DNA of 64,000 nucleotides, taken from contig NZ_RJLN01000032.1 of the NCBI RefSeq assembly GCF_003725545.1, positions 1 through 64,000 of the forward strand, in the 5' to 3' direction. Of the stretch, positions 53,672 through 62,107 are shown piece by piece. Within the stretch, counting starts at the first letter, position 1, and every line of letters begins with the position of its first letter. Below the pieces are notes generated by a model that saw only the letters and a list, made by a program, of their open reading frames with translations, had not been told where the DNA came from and did not search any database. The position numbers were made by a program, and so were the translations under genes. Source of the stretch: Micromonospora solifontis (GTDB lineage Bacteria; Actinomycetota; Actinomycetes; Mycobacteriales; Micromonosporaceae).

Positions 53672-55938
53672 CGGGCACCGCCGAAGAGCAGGTGCAGGTG
53701 CTTGCGGAGGCCGTCGCCGTCGACCGGCTGGCTGCGGTACCCGACGTGCCCGTCGGGGCGGACCAGGTAGAGCGCCGTGCCGGCGACCCCGTAGCGGGCC
53801 CGGAACGCGCCGTCGGCGTCCACCACCGCGGGTGGCGCGGGCAGCCGCGGCGCGCGGGCGTCCGGGCTGAGCAGCAGGTACGCGTCCAGCTCGCCGGACA
53901 TCTGCCGCTGCGCGTCGGCGCTGAGCTCGGCCATCGCGGTGAGCGCCTTCTCGTCGGCGGTGGCGTCGGCGTAGAGCAGCAGGGTGTGCCGGGTGCCGCG
54001 GGTCAGGTCCCGCAGCCGCAGCGGGTGCCCGACCCCGCGCCGGTGCAGGCCGGCCACGTCGGGGGCGAGATCGCCGGGCCCGGGGCCGCCGCGCAGCGCG
54101 TCGGGGTCGGCCACCGACTCGCCGACCAGTGGACTGCCGGCGTAGCTGAGCAGCAGGGACATCTCCTGGAGGAACTGCCGCTCCAGGTCCGCGCGGTCCA
54201 GCTCGTCGGTGAAGGCCATCCGTACCGCCCGGCCGACGATCTCCTCGCCCTCCGGTCGCCGTTCGGTCTCGTAGCTGTCGAGCAGGCCGGGAGCGGCGAT
54301 CCCGCGTACCGCCAGGGCCAGCTTCCAGGCCAGGTTCCAGGCGTCCTGGATCCCGGTGTTCATGCCCTGGCCGCCCGCCGGCGGGTGCAGGTGGGCGGCG
54401 TCGCCGGCCACGAACACCCGGCCGTCGCGGTAGCGGTCCACGATGCCGTGGCTGATCCGGAACACCGAGGACCAGCGCAGGTTCGACGCCCGGGTGCCGG
54501 GCGGCGCGAGCCGGTCGAGCGCGGCCTGGACGTCGGCCAGCGTCGGTTCGGCCAGTTCCTCGCTGAACCCTGGCGGGGCGTCCTGACCGCCGGTCTGTGC
54601 GAAGAACCGGGGCGGCGCGAGGGTGGCGATCCGGTACCGGTGCTCGCCGCGCAGCGGCACGCAGACCAGCATGCCGTCCATCCGGCCGTCAGTTTCGTGC
54701 AGGAACCGGAGCAGGTGGCCGTCCGGCATGTCCCAGTCGACGTCCACGTCGCCGAGCATGAACAGCTGCGGGAACCGGCCCAGTCCGCCGGTGAACGTCA
54801 GGCCGAGCAGCTCCCGGACCCGGCTGTGCGCGCCGTCGCAGCCGACCAGGTACTTCGCGCGTACCTCCTCCGTCCCGCCGTCGGGGGTGGCCAGGACGGC
54901 CGACACCCCGTCGTCGTCCTGGCTGAACGAGACCAGCTCGGTCCCCCGCCGCGGGCGCACCCCGAGGGTGGCCAGCCGCTCGGTGAGCAGCCGCTCGGTC
55001 TCGTACTGGGGCAGGCCGAGGTGGGCGTACGGCAGGCCGGGCAGCTCCCAGCTCATCCGGTGCGTCTCCACACCGTTGACGAACACCATGTTGCCGGTGA
55101 GCCAGACCCCGGCGTCCATCGCCTCGCGGACGATGCCCTGCTCCTCCCAGAGCTCCATGGTGCGGCAGTGCACGCCGATCGCCTTGTCGGCCTGGCCGGG
55201 CGGCGCGGCCAGCTTGTCGATCACCTGGCACTCGACGCCCCGCCGAGCCAGTTCGACGGCGACGGTGAGCCCGGTGGGCCCCGCCCCGACGACCAGTACG
55301 TCCGTTGTCCTGTGCACGTCCGCCTCCCTGCCCGCGCTGGGTTCTCGGCTGCTGTCCGGATCGGTCACGGCGTGGAAGAGCCGGCGCCGGATGTCGAGGA
55401 GGAACGGCGCGATCGGGCCGGCCTCCTCCCGCGCGTGCGCCGGGTTGCCGATCCAGCGGTGGAACTCCGCCTCGCCACGCCACTCGGCGAAGATGTGGTG
55501 GGTGTCCGATCCCGGCTCGCGCAGCAGCTCCTCGCGCAGGTAGCCGGGCACCCCGGCCATCCGGGCGAGGACCTCGACGTAGCCGCGCCGGAACTCCGCC
55601 CGCCGGTCGGCCGGCACGGTCAGCTCGACGTCCACGTAGATCGTCGACCCGGTGGGCGCGTCCCGCATCACCCGCTCGCGCGGCGGCGCCGCGCAGAGTG
55701 GACGGACGGCGTCGACGAAGCGCGTGGCGACCGGGCCGTCCGCGTACCGGCGCCGGGCGCTCTCGTCAACCCACTCGGTGACCAGGACCAACACCGCCGG
55801 GTCGGTGGCGTCGCGGAGCACCTCCTGGCGGACGCCGCCGGCCAGCCCGGCGATCTGCCCGGCGACCGTCCGGCACGCGACATCCAGCACGGACTCGCAG
55901 CCCGGGCGGGCGGTGAGCCGGAGCATCGTCCTGATCAT
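53668..55938 (-). CDS. ABM-ABM-flavin monooxygenase fusion
   Basis: 756 residues in one frame. Residues 1-100 and about 100-200 are two ABM-like domains (RTMLRLTARPGCESVL; IYVDVELTVPADRRAEF). From about 210 follows a full class A flavin monooxygenase of the phenol-hydroxylase type: VVGAGPTGLTVAVELARRG, the DG motif GCDGAHSRVRELLG, GDAAHLHPPAGGQGMNTG and a thioredoxin-like C-terminal part. An internal GTG at 55317 has an ideal GGGAGG (5-base spacing) and would give a 549-residue stand-alone monooxygenase, the usual family length, so two products may be made. The main ATG 55938 has GAGGAG upstream. It leads the row with ABM, P450 and cyclase genes. Likely ring hydroxylation or Baeyer-Villiger-type chemistry on an aromatic polyketide. 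Confidence 0.85.
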   Translation of the reverse strand: MIRTMLRLTARPGCESVLDVACRTVAGQIAGLAGGVRQEVLRDATDPAVLVLVTEWVDESARRRYADGPVATRFVDAVRPLCAAPPRERVMRDAPTGSTIYVDVELTVPADRRAEFRRGYVEVLARMAGVPGYLREELLREPGSDTHHIFAEWRGEAEFHRWIGNPAHAREEAGPIAPFLLDIRRRLFHAVTDPDSSREPSAGREADVHRTTDVLVVGAGPTGLTVAVELARRGVECQVIDKLAAPPGQADKAIGVHCRTMELWEEQGIVREAMDAGVWLTGNMVFVNGVETHRMSWELPGLPYAHLGLPQYETERLLTERLATLGVRPRRGTELVSFSQDDDGVSAVLATPDGGTEEVRAKYLVGCDGAHSRVRELLGLTFTGGLGRFPQLFMLGDVDVDWDMPDGHLLRFLHETDGRMDGMLVCVPLRGEHRYRIATLAPPRFFAQTGGQDAPPGFSEELAEPTLADVQAALDRLAPPGTRASNLRWSSVFRISHGIVDRYRDGRVFVAGDAAHLHPPAGGQGMNTGIQDAWNLAWKLALAVRGIAAPGLLDSYETERRPEGEEIVGRAVRMAFTDELDRADLERQFLQEMSLLLSYAGSPLVGESVADPDALRGGPGPGDLAPDVAGLHRRGVGHPLRLRDLTRGTRHTLLLYADATADEKALTAMAELSADAQRQMSGELDAYLLLSPDARAPRLPAPPAVVDADGAFRARYGVAGTALYLVRPDGHVGYRSQPVDGDGLRKHLHLLFGGAR

Positions 55939-56191
55939 GAGGTCTCCTCGGGCGGCCTGACGGGACGAGGGGCGGACGTCGTGCTGCGACCCTGCCCGAG
56001 GTCACGTCAACCGGCCGTCACCGGCGGCGGGCGTCGAGTCCGCCCGTGGTGACGCCCGTGGCGACCGCCGGCCGGGTCTGCCGGCGCGGCGGCGGGAATG
56101 GGCGGCCACCGGTTCCCGCCGCCGTACGCCCGGTTCCGGGGCCGGATCGACGCCGGCCCGGCCCGGCCGCGCCGAGCAAGCCGGCACCCGG

Positions 56192-56797
56192 TCAGGGGCG
56201 CCGGCGGGCGCGGACGACGGTGTCGTGGAGGGTGACGTCGTGGCCGTGGTGGCCGGCGGCCGTCCGGGACCGGGCCTCGGCCAGCTGCACCTCCCACCGC
56301 CCGGCGTCCAGGACCGCGGTGGCCTCCTCGACGGTGGCGCCCGCGGCAGGGTTGGCCGGCGACGGGGCGTGGCCGACCACGAGCAGCGTGCCGCCCGGGG
56401 CGACCGCCGCCGCCAGCCGGCGGAGCAGGTCCGGGCCGTCCGTCGCGGGGTGCACGTAGTGGGCGCAGACCAGGTCGTACCGCTGCGCCGGGGGCGTCCA
56501 CCCGGTCAGGTCGGCCCGCACCCAGTCGATCCGGTCGGCGACGTCGGGGCCGAGGGCGGTGGCGTGCTCGCGGGCGTGGCGCAGCGCGGTGGCGGCGATG
56601 TCCACCGCCGTCACCCGCCAGCCCCGCGCGGCGAGCCAGCCGGCCTCGGCGCCCTCGCCGCAGCCCGCGTCGAGCGCCACGCCGGGTGCCCGGTCCGCCA
56701 CCGCCGCGACCAGGTACGGGTTCGGCTCGCGCCGGTGGCCGGGGCCGTGGCCGCGGTAGCGCTGCTCCCAGTACGCCTCGTCGAACCGCTCGGACAT
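56192..56797 (-). CDS. Class I SAM-dependent methyltransferase
   Basis: 201 residues. FDEAYWEQRYRG start, then the SAM-binding motif ALDAGCGEGAEAGWLAARGWRVTAVD (about 39-64; motif I GCGEG), VRADLTGW and a GGTLLVVGHA strand. This short form resembles small-molecule or tellurite-resistance-type methyltransferases, not a specific pathway enzyme. The ATG 56797 follows GGAAGGAG with 7-base spacing. It follows the TrxR-like gene by 20 bases and is likely co-transcribed. Confidence 0.82.
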   Translation of the reverse strand: MSERFDEAYWEQRYRGHGPGHRREPNPYLVAAVADRAPGVALDAGCGEGAEAGWLAARGWRVTAVDIAATALRHAREHATALGPDVADRIDWVRADLTGWTPPAQRYDLVCAHYVHPATDGPDLLRRLAAAVAPGGTLLVVGHAPSPANPAAGATVEEATAVLDAGRWEVQLAEARSRTAAGHHGHDVTLHDTVVRARRRP

Positions 56798-56817
56798 CTG
56801 ATCGCTCCTTCCCGGGC

Positions 56818-57837
56818 TCACAGCCCGTGCCGGCGGTCGCCCGCCACCAGTTCACCCACCCGCGCCTCGGCCGCGGGCGAGAACGGCTCCCGCCGGGCGG
56901 CGACCGCGCAACGGGTCTCCTCGCCGACCAGGTCGGCGTTGATCTGGGCGGCCGCCAGCGTGCCGGCCGCCGCGGCGGCGCCGACCTGGGCGGACGGATC
57001 GGTGACGTTGCCCGCCACCCACACCCCGGGCACCCCGGTCCGGCCGGTGGGATCGGCGGTGACGTGCTCGCCCATCCCCGACGGGTGCTCGGCGGTCGCC
57101 AGCCCAAGCTCCGCCAGGAAACCGGCCCGCGCGAGCATCCGCGGCGCGACCGCGAGGGCGTCCCGCCGCACCACGGTGCCGTCGGCCAGCCGTACCCCGA
57201 CGAGCCGGTCCGCGGCGATCTCCAACGCCGCCACCTCGCCGGACACCACCCGGACGCCCCGGGCGGCGAACTGCTCGGCCGGCTCGTCCGCCAGCGGCCC
57301 GGTGGTGTGGGCGAAGTAGGTGACGTCGTCGCTCAGCTGGCGGAACAGCAGCGCCTGGTGCACCGACATCGGCCCAGCGGCCAGCACCCCGATGGCCCGG
57401 TCCCGGACCTCCCACCCGTGGCAGTAGGGGCAGTGCAGCACGTCCCGGCCCCACCGTTCCCGAAGCCCGGGCACGTCGGGCAGCTCGTCGACCAGGCCGC
57501 TGGCGACCAGCAACCGGCGGGCCCGGGTCACCCGGCCGTCGGCCAGCGTCACCAGGAATCCGTCGCCGTCGCGGCGCACGGCCGCCACCTCCCCGGGAAG
57601 CACCTGGCCGCCGTACCCCCGGACCTCCGCGCGGCCGCGCGCGAGCAGTTCGGCCGGCGGCGTCCCCTCGCGGCCCAGCAGGCCGTGCACCCCGGCGGCC
57701 GGGGCGTTGCGCGGCGCCCCCGCGTCGAGCACCACCACCGAGCGCCGGGACCGGGCCAGGGTCAGCGCTCCGCTCAACCCGGCCGCACCCCCGCCGATCA
57801 CCACCACGTCGTACGCCGCCGCCAGCTCTCCGGTCAC
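56818..57837 (-). CDS. Thioredoxin-reductase-like FAD/NAD(P)H oxidoreductase
   Basis: 339 residues. VVIGGGAAGLSGALTLAR binds FAD; the redox centre is HCPYCHGWE (CxxC); a second nucleotide motif (GVLAAGPMSVHQA) lacks the textbook GxGxxG; GVWVAGNVTDPSAQ ends the FAD site. Proteins of this branch act as reductases or dithiol oxidases of small molecules. The GTG 57837 has GGGAGG 7 bases upstream; longer starts lack one. Divergent from the XRE-cupin regulator with repeats in the shared promoter, so it is probably regulated by that protein. Confidence 0.85.
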   Translation of the reverse strand: MTGELAAAYDVVVIGGGAAGLSGALTLARSRRSVVVLDAGAPRNAPAAGVHGLLGREGTPPAELLARGRAEVRGYGGQVLPGEVAAVRRDGDGFLVTLADGRVTRARRLLVASGLVDELPDVPGLRERWGRDVLHCPYCHGWEVRDRAIGVLAAGPMSVHQALLFRQLSDDVTYFAHTTGPLADEPAEQFAARGVRVVSGEVAALEIAADRLVGVRLADGTVVRRDALAVAPRMLARAGFLAELGLATAEHPSGMGEHVTADPTGRTGVPGVWVAGNVTDPSAQVGAAAAAGTLAAAQINADLVGEETRCAVAARREPFSPAAEARVGELVAGDRRHGL

Positions 57838-57880
57838 CGTGACCACCTCCCGCGGCAACCATCCGGCACACCCCCCTCGA

Positions 57881-57910
57881 GTGGCAAACATTGTTGCCGA
57901 AGTGGCAAAC
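57881..57910. promoter_or_regulatory. Repeated operator-like site between two divergent genes
   Basis: GTGGCAAAC occurs at 57881-57889 and again at 57902-57910, 21 bases apart (two helical turns). The first copy overlaps an inverted repeat GGCAA-N6-TTGCC (57883-57898). The second ends 7 bases before the regulator ATG. This fits autoregulation by the XRE-cupin protein together with control of the reductase. Confidence 0.55.
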
Positions 57911-57917
57911 TGAGCGC

Positions 57918-58517
57918 ATGGACGACGCCCTCGACCAGGCCCTCGACGCGGTCGGCCCCCGGCTGCGCGCCCTGCGCCAGCAGCGCGAGACCACCCTCGC
58001 CGAGCTCGCCGCGGCCACCGGCATCTCGGTGAGCACCCTGTCCCGGCTGGAGTCCGGCAGCCGCCGGCCCACCCTCGAACTGCTGCTCCCCCTCGCCCGG
58101 GCGCACGGCGTCACCCTGGACGAGCTGGTCGACGCGCCGCCGACCGGGGACCCGCGGGTGCACCTGCGCCCGATCACCCGGCACGGGATGACCATGCTGC
58201 CGCTGACCCGCCGGGCCGGCGGAATCCAGGCGTACAAGCTGGTGCTGCCGGGCGACGGTCGCCGCGGCGAGCCGGACCCGCAGACCCACGAGGGCTACGA
58301 GTGGGTGTACGTGCTCAACGGGCGGCTGCGGGTCATCCTCGGGGAACACGACCTGGTGCTCTCCCCCGGCGAGGCGGCCGAGTTCGACACCCGGGTGCCG
58401 CACTGGTTCGGCCCGGCCGACGCGGAACCGGTCGAACTGCTCAGCCTCTTCGGCCGGCAGGGCGAGCGGGCCCACCTGCGGGCCCGCCCCCGGACACCGG
58501 ACCCGGCGGGCGGCTGA
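57918..58517 (+). CDS. XRE regulator with C-terminal cupin
   Basis: 199 residues. HTH_XRE (about 12-68; LRALRQQRETTLAELAAATGISV) followed by a cupin barrel (about 100-185) with HEGYEWVYVLNGRL and FDTRVPHWFGPA. This family senses small molecules through the cupin and represses a neighbouring gene. The ATG at 57918 is used; a longer frame from 57891 would cross the operator-like repeats. Confidence 0.88.
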   Translation: MDDALDQALDAVGPRLRALRQQRETTLAELAAATGISVSTLSRLESGSRRPTLELLLPLARAHGVTLDELVDAPPTGDPRVHLRPITRHGMTMLPLTRRAGGIQAYKLVLPGDGRRGEPDPQTHEGYEWVYVLNGRLRVILGEHDLVLSPGEAAEFDTRVPHWFGPADAEPVELLSLFGRQGERAHLRARPRTPDPAGG

Positions 58518-58567
58518 GGTCGGCGAGGGCCGGCGCTGCGCCTCCCGCACCCCCTGGGCGACGTCGG

Positions 58568-58586
58568 CGGGCGGCCGGGCCGCCCG
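58568..58586. terminator. Hairpin between convergent genes
   Basis: CGGGCGGC (58568-58575) pairs with GCCGCCCG (58579-58586) around a 3-base loop, between the regulator stop and the flavoprotein stop. Confidence 0.45.
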
Positions 58587-58602
58587 GTGGGCCCGGAGCC
58601 GC

Positions 58603-58650
58603 CCCGTCAGGCGACGGCAGCGGTGGCCCGTCAGGCGACGGCAGCGGCGG
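58603..58650. repeat. 24-bp tandem duplication across a stop codon
   Basis: Two adjacent 24-base units (58603-58626 and 58627-58650) differ at one base. The unit contains the TCA that is the stop codon of the flavoprotein gene; the second unit holds the used stop (58631-58633) and the first an equivalent unused one (58607-58609). Confidence 0.85.
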
Positions 58651-60289
58651 CGGCCCGGCCGGCGATGCGGCCGGAGAAGAGGCAGCCGCCGAGGAAGGTG
58701 CCCTCCAGGGCGTTGTACCCGTGCATGCCGCCACCGCCGAAGCCGGCGACCTCGCCGGCCGCGTACACGCCGCCGAGCGGCTCGGCGTCGGGGCGCAGCA
58801 CCCGGCCGGACAGGTCGGTGTGCAGCCCGCCCAGCGTCTTGCGGGTGAGCACGTGCAACTGCACGGCGAGCAGCGGGCCGGCGGCCGGGTCGAGCAGCCG
58901 GTGCGGGGTGGCGACCCGGATCAGCCGGTCGCCCCGGTAGCGGCGGGCGTCCCGGATGGCGTGCAGCTGGGCGTCCTTGCCGTACGGGTTGGCCAGCTCC
59001 CGGTCCCGGGCCTCGACCAGCCGGCGCACGTCGGCGGCGTCGAGCCGCGGCCCGCCGCTCTCGGCGGCCAGCTCGTTCATCCCGGCGACCAGCTTCGTGA
59101 GGTCGTCGGCCACCACGAAGTCGGCGCCGTGCCGCTTGAACGCCTCCACCGGCGCGGGCGCGCCGGGGCGCACCCGGTGCAGCAGCTGACGGACGCTGCG
59201 GTCGGTCAGGTCCGGGTTCTGCTCCGAGCCCGAGAGCGCGAACTCCTTCTCCAGGATCTTCTGGGTGAGCAGGAACCAGCTGTAGTCGTGCCCGGTGGCG
59301 CGCAGGTGGCGCAGGGTGGCCAGGGTGTCGAAGCCGGGGAAGAGCGGCGCCGGCAGCCGCCGGCCCGTGGCGTCGAGCCAGAGCGACGACGGGCCGGGCA
59401 GGATCCGGATGCCGTGGCCGGGCCAGACCGGATCCCAGTTGCGCAGTCCCTCGGCGTAGTGCCACATCCGGTCGGGGTTGATGATCTGGCCGCCGGCCGC
59501 CTCGGTGGCGGCGAGCATCCGGCCGTCCACGTACGCCGGCACCCCGGTGACCATCCGCGCGGGCGGGGTGCCCAGCCGAGCCGGCCAGGCGCGCCGGACC
59601 AGGTCGTGGTTCCCGCCGATCCCGCCCGAGGTGATGATCACGGCCTGCGCCGCGTACGCGAAGTCGCCGACGACGGTGCGGGAGGTGGGGCGGCCGCGCG
59701 GTGCGTCGTCCGGGGCCAGCACGGCGCCGCGCACGCCGGTGACCGCGCCCCCGCTGGTGACCAGCTCGTCGACGCGGTGCCGGAACAGCAGCCGGATCCG
59801 GCCCCGCTCGGCGGCGGCCCGCACCCGCCGGGCGAACGGCTCGACCACGCCCGGGCCGGTGCCCCAGGTGACGTGGAACCGGGGCACCGAGTTGCCGTGC
59901 CCGTGGGCGGCGCCGCCGCCGCGCTCGGCCCAGCTCACCACCGGGAAGATCCGATGGCCGAGGCCGCGCAGCCAGGCCCGCTTCTCCCCGGCCGCGAAGT
60001 GCACGTACGCCTCGGCCCAGCGGCGCGGCCAGTGGTCCTCGGGCCGGTCGAAGGCGGCGCTGCCGGTCCAGTCCTGCCAGGCCAGCTCGGCGGAGTCGCG
60101 GATGCCCATCCGCCGCTGCTCGGGCGAGTCGACCAGGAAGAGCCCGCCGAACGACCACCACGCCTGCCCGCCGAGGTTCTGCTCGGGCTCCTGGTCCAGC
60201 AGCAGCACGCGGCGGCCCGCGTCGGCCGCCTCGGCGGCGGCGACCAGGCCCGCGAGGCCCGCCCCGACCACGATCACATCGGTGTCCAC
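58631..60289 (-). CDS. FAD-binding dehydrogenase (KstD-like)
   Basis: 552 residues. VVGAGLAGLVAAAEAADAG at the N terminus, WWSFGGLFLVDSPEQRR, an internal TSGGIGGNHDLV and the C-terminal FAD loop GEVAGFGGGGMHGYNALEGTFLGGC. Members resemble 3-ketosteroid dehydrogenases and fumarate-reductase-type flavoproteins; many are annotated only as FAD-binding dehydrogenase. The substrate is unknown. It stands alone between a convergent regulator and the co-directional aminotransferase gene, 63 bases away. Confidence 0.85.
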   Translation of the reverse strand: MDTDVIVVGAGLAGLVAAAEAADAGRRVLLLDQEPEQNLGGQAWWSFGGLFLVDSPEQRRMGIRDSAELAWQDWTGSAAFDRPEDHWPRRWAEAYVHFAAGEKRAWLRGLGHRIFPVVSWAERGGGAAHGHGNSVPRFHVTWGTGPGVVEPFARRVRAAAERGRIRLLFRHRVDELVTSGGAVTGVRGAVLAPDDAPRGRPTSRTVVGDFAYAAQAVIITSGGIGGNHDLVRRAWPARLGTPPARMVTGVPAYVDGRMLAATEAAGGQIINPDRMWHYAEGLRNWDPVWPGHGIRILPGPSSLWLDATGRRLPAPLFPGFDTLATLRHLRATGHDYSWFLLTQKILEKEFALSGSEQNPDLTDRSVRQLLHRVRPGAPAPVEAFKRHGADFVVADDLTKLVAGMNELAAESGGPRLDAADVRRLVEARDRELANPYGKDAQLHAIRDARRYRGDRLIRVATPHRLLDPAAGPLLAVQLHVLTRKTLGGLHTDLSGRVLRPDAEPLGGVYAAGEVAGFGGGGMHGYNALEGTFLGGCLFSGRIAGRAAAAAVA

Positions 60290-60352
60290 GTCCCGACCGT
60301 ACGGACCGGGGCGCCGCTGCCGCCGGTCGGGGTGTTGGTTCGGGGCGGAAGG

Positions 60353-61501
60353 TCAGCGCCCGACGGCGGCGGCCATCCGGCGTACCGCCTCCCGCAGGTG
60401 CTCGGGCGCGGTGGCCAGGTTGAACCGGGCGTGGCCGGCCCCGCCCGTACCGAACTCCGGACCGGGGTTCAGCGCCACCCGGCCCCGGTCGAGGAACATT
60501 GCGGCCGGGTCGTCGCCCACCGGCAGCGCCCGGCAGTCCAGCCAGGCGAGGTACGTGCCCTCCGGCGGCCGGTAGCCGATCTCCGGGAACCGCTCGGCGA
60601 GCAGCTCGCCCAGCAGCCGGCGGTTGTGGTCCAGGCCGGCCAGCAGCCGGTCGAGCCACCCGACACCCTCGGTGAGGGCGGCCGCGTGCGCCAGGATCCC
60701 CAGGTGGCTGGGGCCGTGGCCGACCTCCTCCGGCATCCGCTTCAGCGTCCCGGCCGCCGCGGGGCCCGCCACCGCCAGCGCCGCCTTGAGGCCGGCCAGG
60801 TTCCACGCCTTCGACGCGGACACCACCGCGAAACCCTCCTCGCCGCCCGGCACCGTCAGGTACGGCACGAACTCGACGCCGGGGTACACCAGCGGGGCGT
60901 GGATCTCGTCGACCACCACCCCCACCCGGTGCCGGGCGGCCAGCTCGGCCACCTCCGTCAGCTCTTGCCGGGTGTGCACGGTCCCGGTGGGGTTGTGCGG
61001 GCTGCACAGCAGGTACGCGGCCCGCCGCCCGCCGGCGGTCGCGGTGCGGAAGGCCGCGCGCAGCGCGTCCGGGTCGAGGCGGCCGTCGGGACCGAGCGGC
61101 GCCTCGACGATCCGCCGGCCGAGATGCCCGACGAACATGAAGAACGGCGGGTACACGGGCGGGTTCACGATCACCGCGTCCCCGTCGTCGGTGAGCAGTT
61201 TCAGCACCTCGACGATGCCCAGCATGACGTCCGGCACCATGGCGGTGTGTTCGGGGCGGACCGCCCAGCCCCACCGGCGGGCGGCGAAGCCCGCGAAGGC
61301 CTCGGCGTAGCCGGGGCCGTTCGGGTAGCCGGTGTCGCCACGCGCGATCGCCTCGGTCAGCGCGCGCACCACCGGCTCCGCGGGTGCCACGTCCATCTCC
61401 GCGACGAACATCGGCAGCACGTCCTCGGGGTACCGGCGCCACTTCAAGCTGGTGCGCCGGCGCAGCTCGGCGAGCGGTGGCCAGGGCAGCGGGTCGATCA
61501 T
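60353..61501 (-). CDS. MalY/PatB-type PLP aminotransferase / C-S lyase
   Basis: 382 residues, fold type [46 protein letters not shown] and the PLP lysine in [10 protein letters not shown] identify the MalY/PatB group, which includes cystathionine beta-lyases and aminotransferases. Activity cannot be told apart by sequence alone. If a lyase, it would touch cysteine metabolism, of interest given the cysteine NRPS far left, but no link is visible. Confidence 0.87.
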   Translation of the reverse strand: MIDPLPWPPLAELRRRTSLKWRRYPEDVLPMFVAEMDVAPAEPVVRALTEAIARGDTGYPNGPGYAEAFAGFAARRWGWAVRPEHTAMVPDVMLGIVEVLKLLTDDGDAVIVNPPVYPPFFMFVGHLGRRIVEAPLGPDGRLDPDALRAAFRTATAGGRRAAYLLCSPHNPTGTVHTRQELTEVAELAARHRVGVVVDEIHAPLVYPGVEFVPYLTVPGGEEGFAVVSASKAWNLAGLKAALAVAGPAAAGTLKRMPEEVGHGPSHLGILAHAAALTEGVGWLDRLLAGLDHNRRLLGELLAERFPEIGYRPPEGTYLAWLDCRALPVGDDPAAMFLDRGRVALNPGPEFGTGGAGHARFNLATAPEHLREAVRRMAAAVGR

Positions 61502-61615
61502 GGCCAGCACCCTAACCCGGGGCGCGAGGTCAGCCCGCCCGAGTTCCGTGGCGTGCGGCCGGTGTGCCGCGCCGCCGCGCGGGTACCCCCTCAGCCGACC
61601 AGGAGGAGGGTCCAC

Positions 61616-62062
61616 GTGACGGACGAGGCGCCGGACTACTTCCAACCCGAGCACGGGCTGGTGCTCACCCACCTGTTGATCTCGCGGGACGTGGACCGCT
61701 CCCGGGAGTTCTACCGCACGGTGCTGGGCGCGACGGTCGTCCGGGAACGGCAGCCGGCCATCCTCCGGCTGCACAACGGCTACCTGGTGATCAACGACGA
61801 GGGCGGTCCCACCGACGACAAGCCGACCGTCCGGGCCCAGGCGCCGGCGGACCCGGACGTGCTCGGCAGCGCGCTCAACGTCCGGGTCACCGACGTACGG
61901 GCCGTCTACGAGCTGTGGCGCTCCCGGGGCGGGCAGTTCCTCACCGAGCCGAAGGACCACGGCATGGAGATCCGCTGCTACCTCCGCGACCCCGACGGCT
62001 ACCTGATCGAGCTCGGCCAGGCCACCGGGATCCTCGCCGAGCTGGGCCGGGCCGCCGGCTGA
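61616..62062 (+). CDS. VOC (glyoxalase-fold) protein
   Basis: 148 residues. [23 protein letters not shown] is the typical first beta-alpha-beta unit, and [16 protein letters not shown] the C-terminal metal-side unit with its Glu. It could be a dioxygenase, a lyase or a resistance (binding) protein. The GTG 61616 has AGGAGGAGGG upstream. Divergent from the MalY-type gene; converges on the nitrite reductase gene. Confidence 0.82.
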   Translation: MTDEAPDYFQPEHGLVLTHLLISRDVDRSREFYRTVLGATVVRERQPAILRLHNGYLVINDEGGPTDDKPTVRAQAPADPDVLGSALNVRVTDVRAVYELWRSRGGQFLTEPKDHGMEIRCYLRDPDGYLIELGQATGILAELGRAAG

Positions 62063-62107
62063 CCGGCGGGGCCGGTGCCGCGGCGGCGGCCGATCCACGT
62101 CAGGGCG

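Noticed and set aside
50926..55938. Hidden minimal type II PKS genes in the tailoring island
   Set aside because: All space is taken by the five listed genes; no KS-alpha/beta or ACP motif is present.
62062..62076. Terminator between the VOC and nitrite reductase genes
   Set aside because: Only a 6-bp stem that overlaps the stop codon; too weak to list.
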